A stretch of 11,656 bases of DNA from DIGJ01 sp036658435 (GTDB lineage Bacteria; Bacillota; Clostridia; Lachnospirales; Lachnospiraceae), in NCBI GenBank assembly GCA_036658435.1, contig JAVXEO010000065.1, forward strand, positions 1 to 11,656, given 5' to 3'. The notes below the pieces were generated by a model that was given only the letters and a program-made list of their open reading frames with translations, was not told where the DNA came from and did not search any database. A program made the position numbers and the translations under genes. Each line of letters starts with the position of its first letter. Positions within the stretch are counted from its first letter, which is position 1. This document shows positions 7,211 to 11,656 of this stretch, in pieces.

Positions 7211-7696
7211 ATGATAAAAAATGATGAAATTCCAAAATATCCCCTTTATGGATATGATAATTCGGAAGAATTGGATCAGGATGTGGAGTATATGAAGGGC
7301 ATTTATCCCCAAACCGTAAGAAAAATACTAGTTGAAGTAGAAGATCAATGTGATAGACTAGAATACGATGGCAGTTCTATGTTTAGCCGAATCCCCGATG
7401 CCGTAACCCTTGGGAAAATTACGGATGATATCTATATTCGCATTGCAGAGCAGACGTTTGCTCCTCTTGAAGCAGAAAGCCTCCGTCCTCCCTATGGACC
7501 CTGTGGGCCGGGACGATATTGTCCGCCGCCTCCAATGCCCATGTGTCCCCCAAACCGCCCATGCTACCAGCCCCCACGACCGGACTATGACAATAATGGA
7601 CAGCCGGATTGGATGAGAAATCTAATTTCCGTCCTCTTATACAATGAAATGGTACATCGCAGGCGCCGCTACCGTAGTCGAAAGCAGTGGTTTTAA
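7211..7696 (+). CDS. Conserved hypothetical protein with Pro/Cys-rich segment and basic tail
   Basis: This is not a named gene to me. The 161 residues fall into three parts. Residues 20-78 are a folded-looking acidic/helical region with the pattern YMKGIYP, then CDRLEYDGSSMF and IPDAVTL. I associate this type with small clostridial proteins that occur in several copies per genome (from memory, unverified). Residues 92-126 are very rich in Pro with Cys98, Cys104, Cys112 and Cys118. The last part is a helix followed by the strongly basic tail HRRRRYRSRKQ (149-159). No signal peptide or membrane helix is visible. The ATG at 7211 has only a distant GGGAG (13 bases away), so translation may be weak or the start uncertain. 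A spore-coat or structural role would fit the composition, but this is inference. Its stop overlaps the stop of the convergent gene. Confidence 0.75.
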   Translation: MIKNDEIPKYPLYGYDNSEELDQDVEYMKGIYPQTVRKILVEVEDQCDRLEYDGSSMFSRIPDAVTLGKITDDIYIRIAEQTFAPLEAESLRPPYGPCGPGRYCPPPPMPMCPPNRPCYQPPRPDYDNNGQPDWMRNLISVLLYNEMVHRRRRYRSRKQWF

Positions 7697-8112
7697 TAGT
7701 CTTCATTGTAAATTGGTGTAGCTGCAATAAAACCGGTCTCTTTCTTCTCTTCTTCATAGAAAAAGACCATGTTTAAATTAATTTTTTTATTTTCTGAAAC
7801 AATGTAAGAATGAAGGCGTGGGGAATACGCATAAATTGTAAACAGCTCCTCCGTTTTTATTTCTTTGACGGTCTTTCCCTGCATAGCTTTTAGAAAATCA
7901 GCAGCCACCTTTTCTTTCTCCTGCAGCGTCAGCTTCCCGGGATATCTTTTCTCCAAAAGGATAGAGGGCTTCTCCTCTACAAGTGTATTGGCTGTCTGTT
8001 GTGGAAAAGGAAGGTTATGCAAAGCTGCATTTACAATAACGCCACTCCATAATATAATAAGAAGCACCAGATAATATTTTAGTTTTTTCCGGCGCAATAA
8101 GGTTCGTAACAT
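7693..8112 (-). CDS. Small exported YwmB-like protein
   Basis: The 139 residues start at ATG 8112, chosen because GGGAGG lies 6 bases upstream. A longer in-frame version from 8157 would add 15 residues without a Shine-Dalgarno site and would place the hydrophobic segment further in. A basic n-region and hydrophobic stretch (about 12-29) end in VNAAL, either a signal anchor or a cleavable signal peptide. The C-terminal half has YAYSPRLHSYI, then KINLNM, and ends in ATPIYNEDY. This resembles the end of YwmB/DUF1779 proteins, which close with a GTPII-x-DY type motif. It is shorter than usual YwmB proteins (over 200 residues), so it may be a reduced member or a look-alike. The function of the family is not established. 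It is the last gene of the NUDIX-esterase unit, 75 bases after the esterase. Confidence 0.7.
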   Translation of the reverse strand: MLRTLLRRKKLKYYLVLLIILWSGVIVNAALHNLPFPQQTANTLVEEKPSILLEKRYPGKLTLQEKEKVAADFLKAMQGKTVKEIKTEELFTIYAYSPRLHSYIVSENKKINLNMVFFYEEEKKETGFIAATPIYNEDY

Positions 8113-8167
8113 AAAAAGCCTCCCATCATCGAAACTATGTATTCCTAGTATTTCCAATTATGGGAGG
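8113..8167 (-). terminator. Long hairpin with U tract: terminator that also holds the ywmB-like RBS
   Basis: On the minus strand CCTCCCAT (8160-8167) pairs perfectly with ATGGGAGG (8119-8126). After one A-G mismatch the helix continues for seven pairs including two G-U wobbles, and then partly on. The loop is about 11 bases. A C and five T (8113-8118) follow directly, and the ATG at 8112 comes next. The wobbles would be A-C mismatches on the plus strand, so this is a minus-strand RNA structure. It lies 20 bases after the esterase stop. The 3' arm contains GGGAGG, the ribosome binding site of the next gene, so the fold would both end transcription and hide the RBS. Confidence 0.6.
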
Positions 8168-8187
8168 TTTAATCCTGTCCTTTTATT

Positions 8188-9003
8188 TTAAATTTCTTTC
8201 ATCCATGCTCCGGCTAATTCCATCCAAATCTGACAGTTCTTTTCTACACCCAGTCCATTATTTGTATTTTTCGTTTCTTCATTTGCCAGAGAAAGTCCAT
8301 GGCAGCCATGAGGAAATAGATGTAACTCCAAACTCACACCTGCTTTTCTTAGTGCATTTGCAAACAATAGACTATTTTCTACCGGTACACAGTCATCATC
8401 CCAGGTATGCCACATAAATACCGGCGGAACAGCGAAAGTTACGTGCTTTTCCAAACTGAGTTTTTCTTTCAGTTCCTTGGAGGGGGCTTTTCCCATTAGA
8501 TTCCTCATACTTCCCACATGGGTGTATTCTCCTGAGGTAATCACCGGATAGCATAGCAATAAAGCGTTGGGGCGGTATTGGTCCCTGTCTTCCCCGGTTA
8601 ATTCCTCCAACCATTTTTCCTGCCAGTACACGCCTAGTGTTGCTGCCAAATGACCACCTGCAGAAAATCCTGCCACAATAATTTTGTTGGGATCCAGAAA
8701 ATATTCCCTATGGTTTTGTCTTAAGTAGGAAACTGCTGCCGTCAGCTCCAACAGTGCCTGAGGATATATAGCAGGTGCAACGGAATATCTTAGAATGCAG
8801 GCATGAAACCCCCTTGCCATAAACTGTACCGCCACAGCCTCTGCCTCCCTGTCAGAAGTAAATTCATAGGCCCCACCCGGGCAGAGCAGCACGACCGGAC
8901 GAATTCTTGTCCTATCCACTTCCGGAAAATTATCCAGAAAATAGGTTTCCAGTCTTGCCCTTCCTTCTTTTCCAACCTTTATGTCCACTTTTTTATGTAT
9001 CAT
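8188..9003 (-). CDS. Alpha/beta hydrolase, esterase/acetyl-esterase type
   Basis: This is a cytoplasmic serine hydrolase of the BD-FAE/acetyl-esterase kind that would cleave small acyl esters, possibly from carbohydrates. The 271 residues carry an oxyanion-hole motif CPGGAYEF (41-48), nucleophile elbow GFSAGG with Ser114, an acid-loop DDDCVPV with Asp203 the probable acid, and HGCHG with His235. The catalytic triad is therefore complete. No signal peptide is seen. The start ATG overlaps the NUDIX stop codon as ATGA (9000-9003), with AGAGAGGAAAGC before it, so translation is coupled to the NUDIX gene. A long terminator-like hairpin follows. The substrate cannot be told from sequence. The pairing with NUDIX gives no clear pathway. 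Confidence 0.9.
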   Translation of the reverse strand: MIHKKVDIKVGKEGRARLETYFLDNFPEVDRTRIRPVVLLCPGGAYEFTSDREAEAVAVQFMARGFHACILRYSVAPAIYPQALLELTAAVSYLRQNHREYFLDPNKIIVAGFSAGGHLAATLGVYWQEKWLEELTGEDRDQYRPNALLLCYPVITSGEYTHVGSMRNLMGKAPSKELKEKLSLEKHVTFAVPPVFMWHTWDDDCVPVENSLLFANALRKAGVSLELHLFPHGCHGLSLANEETKNTNNGLGVEKNCQIWMELAGAWMKEI

Positions 9004-9563
9004 GCTTTCCTCTCTCCTTCCACTTTCAGAAGCATTTCCAGTTCTTCTAAAACAATGCAGTTTTTAAATGTATTTCTTTTCACTCCATCCACACATTTTC
9101 CATAATCCATCCACATAACCGATTCGATTTCTTCCTTTTGAAGAATCAAATCTTCCGGTTCAAAATCTTTCCACAGAAGATAGATATTGCTTATCTGGTT
9201 ATCTCGAAACAAAGCGCCATGAAAGGTCTCTTCCCACCGAATTCTCCTTCTCCCTTTCAAAATAAGCTCTTCTTTTTCTACCTCAAGTCCAAGCTCTTCT
9301 TTAAGTTCTCTGCATGCTGATTCTATATAATCGCTGCCTGCCGGAATATGCCCTGCAGAAGATATATCATAACATCCCGGATAAGCATCCTTATTTTTAC
9401 TTCTTTTTTGCAGTAAAATATCGATTCCGTTCTTTTTATTCTTTCTGGCTATCCAAACATGAGATGTTCTATGCAGGTCCCCATCTCGATGCACCGCACT
9501 TCTTTCTTTTACAATCCCGCGAAGGCTTCCATCTTCGTTTAGCAAATCCAAATATTCTTCCAT
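9000..9563 (-). CDS. NUDIX hydrolase, IPP-isomerase-like subfamily
   Basis: A 187-residue cytoplasmic protein that would hydrolyse a nucleoside-diphosphate-linked or similar pyrophosphate compound. The start (YLDLLNEDGSLRG, then HRTSHVWI) and ILLQKRS, YPGCYDISSAGH are typical of the YfcD/Idi-like NUDIX group. The Nudix box runs from Gly71 to Leu93. Its REL-x-EELGL half, which binds the metal, is intact (Arg85 to Leu93). The first conserved Glu of the box (G-x5-E) is Ser77. That position also varies in my memory of this subfamily, so loss of activity should not be assumed. The ATG at 9563 has only a weak, distant purine-rich site. It overlaps the esterase gene by 4 bases and a promoter is visible upstream. 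Substrate unknown. Confidence 0.9.
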   Translation of the reverse strand: MEEYLDLLNEDGSLRGIVKERSAVHRDGDLHRTSHVWIARKNKKNGIDILLQKRSKNKDAYPGCYDISSAGHIPAGSDYIESACRELKEELGLEVEKEELILKGRRRIRWEETFHGALFRDNQISNIYLLWKDFEPEDLILQKEEIESVMWMDYGKCVDGVKRNTFKNCIVLEELEMLLKVEGERKA

Positions 9564-9614
9564 GGCTTTTATAGTTTCCCTTCTTCTCTTTTATTTCTTC
9601 TGTTCAATGATACC

Positions 9615-9643
9615 ATTTTAGTCTTTTTTTATTTAGAGTTCAA
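9615..9643 (-). promoter_or_regulatory. Sigma-A promoter for the NUDIX-esterase unit
   Basis: Minus-strand TTGAAC (9638-9643, 4 of 6) and TAAAAT (9615-9620, 5 of 6) are 17 bases apart, the ideal spacing. A TGGTATCAT extended -10 just downstream is an alternative. The leader would be about 45 bases. It lies back to back with the sigma-factor promoter in a 168 bp divergent gap. Confidence 0.5.
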
Positions 9644-9651
9644 ACACTTTC

Positions 9652-9681
9652 TTGTTTATTCTTTCCTATTTGTTGTATACT
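9652..9681 (+). promoter_or_regulatory. Candidate sigma-A promoter for the ECF sigma operon
   Basis: TTGTTT (9652-9657) and TATACT (9676-9681, 5 of 6) are 18 bases apart. Transcription would start near 9688, leaving a leader of about 44 bases with a strong RBS. The -35 match is weak (3 of 6). Confidence 0.4.
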
Positions 9682-9692
9682 TTTATCCATCA

Positions 9693-9718
9693 GGAACGTT
9701 ATATAAGTGAAAGTCAAA
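9693..9718 (+). promoter_or_regulatory. Possible ECF-type autoregulatory promoter
   Basis: GGAAC (9693-9697), 15 bases, then GTCAAA (9713-9718) has the layout of many ECF promoters (GGAAC, 15-17 bases, GTC). ECF factors often activate their own operon. The weakness is that transcription would start near 9724, within the AAGGAG ribosome binding site (9721-9726), so the transcript would lack most of its Shine-Dalgarno site. Confidence 0.22.
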
Positions 9719-9731
9719 GAAAGGAGTTCTC

Positions 9732-10241
9732 ATGGAGGCAACATTACTGGAAAAGTTCTACCGGGAGCGATCCCTGCTTCTGTGTCGATATTTAATGAAG
9801 TTAGGATGTAGTTCACAGGATGCCGAAGATATTGTGCAGGAAACTTTTTGCAAAGCCATCGAATTTATGCCGATTCTTAGCACGGATAATCTTTCCTCCT
9901 GGCTATTTCGAGTAGCTATTAACCGTTGGCGTGACCAGTGTAGGAAAAGCAAACGAAACCCACAAGTTTGTATTGATGTATTGGAATTAACAGAAAATTT
10001 AAGCAATGAAGCCGATGGCGAATTTTTATTTTTAAAAAAAGAAGATGCCTTGAAGACAAAAAATGTATGGAACCGTCTCACAAATGTCCACAGGAATTTA
10101 CTTTTATTAAAATATGATATGAATTTAAGTTACCAGAAAATTGGTCTTTTGCTGGATATGAATGAGTCTACCGTAAAAACTTATCTATACCGGGCCAGAA
10201 AAGCATTTCAGAAAGAATGGAGAGATGAATATGAAAGATAA
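9732..10241 (+). CDS. ECF-type RNA polymerase sigma factor
   Basis: A 169-residue alternative sigma factor that would direct RNA polymerase to a small regulon, probably in response to an envelope signal. Region 2 spans about 8-75, with DAEDIVQETF (30-39) and the -10-binding helix SWLFRVAINRWRD (56-68). A short linker follows. Region 4 (about 107-163) carries the helix-turn-helix LSYQKIGLLLDMNESTVK and ends in YLYRARKAF. There is no region 1 or 3, as expected for ECF factors. The ATG lies 5 bases after AAGGAG. Its end overlaps the anti-sigma start by 11 bases, so the pair is made in a coupled way. Family certain; regulon and signal unknown. Confidence 0.94.
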   Translation: MEATLLEKFYRERSLLLCRYLMKLGCSSQDAEDIVQETFCKAIEFMPILSTDNLSSWLFRVAINRWRDQCRKSKRNPQVCIDVLELTENLSNEADGEFLFLKKEDALKTKNVWNRLTNVHRNLLLLKYDMNLSYQKIGLLLDMNESTVKTYLYRARKAFQKEWRDEYER

Positions 10242-11154
10242 TGCAGATAATATATGCGATACAAATAAAGAGGAGGAGCTTAATGAATTATTTTCCGAAG
10301 AAATTTTTGATGCACCCATGGAACACGATCTTTTTCGGGAAGCAAAACAAAAGAGTTATTTACGCATTGCTTTGACAAGTTTTCTTGTAGGAACGCTTAT
10401 GGTGTTTTTAGCTATTTTGGTGGTGATTCAATTAAGGCCCCATCTGCTAAACAAACAAATTATCAAAGTATCGGATCAATATAGTGTTCAGGGCGCAAAT
10501 TTACATGTGGGTTCCTGGACGAGTACTTATAAACTAGGCGACACTTTTGCTACCGCCCCAAGGTATAAGTTGGTAGAAGGCATTCCCGTTTTTGAAGGCA
10601 CTCTTCGTGTACCGGGGGCGGACGTGTATCCTACCTTTCAAAAAAATGTAAGTAATGACTGGCTGAAAAATCAATACCAAACGGTCTATACGACCTATGG
10701 CAGTAAGGTAATGCAGTTTCTATGGCCCCAGGGAAACTATGAAGGTTCAATTTTGGAATTTGAGAAGGTGGACTTGCTGAGAGAGGGAGAAGTTGCAGAG
10801 TTTGGTATTTCTTTTGATCAAACCTATTCCTATCAAGAAGTTTTGGCCATGCTTCCAAAAGGCGTTGATTTAGCCTGGTGTTGGGTTGACACTCTTCATG
10901 GCGATTCCAATGGTGCAGAGGCGGATGGATGTGGATTGATTCAAGACGAATCTGAACTTTATGGGTTTTCTGCCACAGATTCCCTCCCCCAATCCATGGA
11001 ACTTTTTGTGGAAATAACCGGAATTCCCGTTACCAAAGACAGCAAAAACCTGGCAGGCATGGTGGTTACCGGAAATAAGGAAGAACTTTCTTTATTAGAG
11101 AACAAATCTTTTGTCCGAAGTGCAAGTCTGGGTGCTGTGGTTACTGTATATTGA
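10231..11154 (+). CDS. Single-pass membrane anti-sigma factor (Sigma_reg_N/Sigma_reg_C type)
   Basis: The predicted role is to hold the upstream sigma factor inactive at the membrane. The start was set at ATG 10231 (307 residues), 8 bases after GGAG. An ATG two codons earlier has only 2 bases of spacing. An acidic cytoplasmic N-terminus (1-43) would bind sigma, a membrane helix spans about 45-68, and some 240 residues lie outside. The outer part ends in a region typical of the anti-sigma C-terminal family: AEFGISFDQTYSYQEVLAMLP, then AWCWVDT and LYGFSATD. No HxxxCxxC zinc motif of ZAS anti-sigmas is seen in the N-terminus, so binding must use another fold. The gene overlaps the sigma gene and a small membrane protein follows 22 bases later. 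Family call is from pattern memory and is fairly sure. Confidence 0.85.
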   Translation: MKDNADNICDTNKEEELNELFSEEIFDAPMEHDLFREAKQKSYLRIALTSFLVGTLMVFLAILVVIQLRPHLLNKQIIKVSDQYSVQGANLHVGSWTSTYKLGDTFATAPRYKLVEGIPVFEGTLRVPGADVYPTFQKNVSNDWLKNQYQTVYTTYGSKVMQFLWPQGNYEGSILEFEKVDLLREGEVAEFGISFDQTYSYQEVLAMLPKGVDLAWCWVDTLHGDSNGAEADGCGLIQDESELYGFSATDSLPQSMELFVEITGIPVTKDSKNLAGMVVTGNKEELSLLENKSFVRSASLGAVVTVY

Positions 11155-11176
11155 GCAAAGAAAATGGAGGTATCTT

Positions 11177-11530
11177 ATGAAAAAAGAAAAATTTTGGAAT
11201 CGTTTTCCTATTATCGGTGGAGGTCTGCTCTTTGGGGCTGTTTCTCTGGTTGTTAATCTTTTATCCGTTCTGTATTTAGGCATGGCACATGTTTATGACG
11301 TTGTGCATATTCTTCCTGTGGTTGGATTTTTGTCCCTTTTTCCAAAGGAACCAAACTCCCAATGGTTCCTCGTCCCCATTGCCCTTATTGTAGATTTTCT
11401 TATTGGACTTGCCGCAGGCTTTTTGCTAAAAAAAATGAAGAAAAAAGACGGGATTTACCTGGCACTTTTAACTTTATTTCTCCTGGTTTATTTTATAGCC
11501 ATTTGTTTTCAATGGATTCCCATTCTATAA
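11177..11530 (+). CDS. Small three-helix membrane protein of the sigma operon
   Basis: I do not recognise a family. The 117 residues start at ATG 11177, with GGAGG 6 bases upstream. A longer frame from 11111 would overlap the anti-sigma gene and has no Shine-Dalgarno site. Membrane helices are predicted at about 12-36, 63-85 and 93-114, with a hydrophobic but Pro/Gly-broken stretch at 42-55. Basic loops (KKMKKK near 85-90) point to the cytoplasm. It is the last gene of the operon before a strong terminator, so it is co-expressed with sigma and anti-sigma. It might assist sensing or be a target that protects the membrane. No function can be assigned. Confidence 0.8.
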   Translation: MKKEKFWNRFPIIGGGLLFGAVSLVVNLLSVLYLGMAHVYDVVHILPVVGFLSLFPKEPNSQWFLVPIALIVDFLIGLAAGFLLKKMKKKDGIYLALLTLFLLVYFIAICFQWIPIL

Positions 11531-11550
11531 GTTTACTTTTTATAGGAAGT

Positions 11551-11588
11551 AGGAGGCAGGTAATCAATTCACCTGCCTCCTGTTTTTT
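11551..11588 (+). terminator. Strong intrinsic terminator of the sigma operon
   Basis: AGGAGGCAGGT (11551-11561) pairs perfectly over 11 bases with ACCTGCCTCCT (11571-11581), with a nine-base loop. G and six T (11583-11588) follow. It lies 20 bases after the last stop codon of the operon. On the minus strand the same stem has no U tract after it, so it acts mainly on the plus strand. Confidence 0.93.
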
Positions 11589-11606
11589 AGTTACTCCAAA
11601 GTTTTT

Positions 11607-11656
11607 TTAAATTCCTGCAATATTTCCTGCACTTACGATATCCTGCCAGAAATTAC
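11607..11656 (-). CDS. Possible C-terminal end of a convergent gene
   Basis: The minus strand reads 15 codons, NFWQDIVSAGNIAGI, and then TAA at 11607-11609. It runs open to the window edge, and the other two minus-strand frames are closed here by stops. It faces the terminator of the sigma operon, as a convergent gene would. With 15 residues there is no way to name it, and chance is possible. Confidence 0.35.
   Translation of the reverse strand, partial: NFWQDIVSAGNIAGI

Noticed and set aside
7419..7757. Minus-strand open frame of about 112 codons opposite the Pro/Cys-rich gene.
   Set aside because: It overlaps both the 161-residue gene and the end of the ywmB-like gene, lacks an RBS, and the Pro-rich strand makes long antisense frames likely.
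10631..10858. Minus-strand frame within the anti-sigma gene.
   Set aside because: It is a shadow of the well-supported plus-strand gene, without a start signal.

Overview
The window looks like chromosomal DNA from an AT-rich, low-GC Gram-positive anaerobe, most likely a Lachnospiraceae-type Clostridium relative. The signs are strong GGAGG ribosome binding sites, a TTG start backed by a good Shine-Dalgarno site, a lipobox lipoprotein with an Ala/Glu/Pro linker, a YwmB-like protein, and an ECF sigma factor with a Sigma_reg-type membrane anti-sigma. No tRNA, rRNA, CRISPR, IS or phage feature was seen. The organism call is an inference from gene style, not from a marker gene.

Left part (1-7124, minus strand): a nucleoside salvage module. 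Reading 5' to 3' on the minus strand it holds an 850-residue membrane-anchored surface protein (4541-7093), DeoD purine nucleoside phosphorylase (3798-4511), a BMP-family nucleoside-binding lipoprotein (2603-3706), a double-domain ABC ATPase (755-2302) and the first of probably two permeases (1-762, cut by the window edge). The BMP protein captures nucleosides outside, the ABC complex imports them and DeoD phosphorolyses the purine nucleosides inside. A terminator-like hairpin and a further stem-loop lie in the 300 bp gap between the lipoprotein and ATPase genes, which fits a higher dose of binding protein than of transporter. The 850-residue protein is predicted to have a beta-propeller-like middle and a C-terminal papain-fold (C39-like) domain in which the catalytic Cys appears to be Ser.

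Middle (7125-9643): a plus-strand gene for a Pro/Cys-rich 161-residue protein converges on, and overlaps by four bases, a minus-strand unit of NUDIX hydrolase, alpha/beta-hydrolase esterase and small YwmB-like exported protein. A long imperfect hairpin with a U tract lies between the esterase and ywmB-like genes. Its 3' arm contains the Shine-Dalgarno site of the ywmB-like gene.

Right part (9652-11656, plus strand): an ECF sigma factor, its single-pass anti-sigma factor and a small three-helix membrane protein form a compact operon that ends in a strong intrinsic terminator. The last 50 bases may be the C-terminal end of a convergent minus-strand gene.

The points most worth a second look are the pseudo-C39 surface protein heading the nucleoside operon, the hairpin that combines terminator and RBS occlusion before the ywmB-like gene, the regulatory gap between bmp and the ATPase gene, and a possible ECF-type autoregulatory promoter. 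None of these is proven to be a new system.
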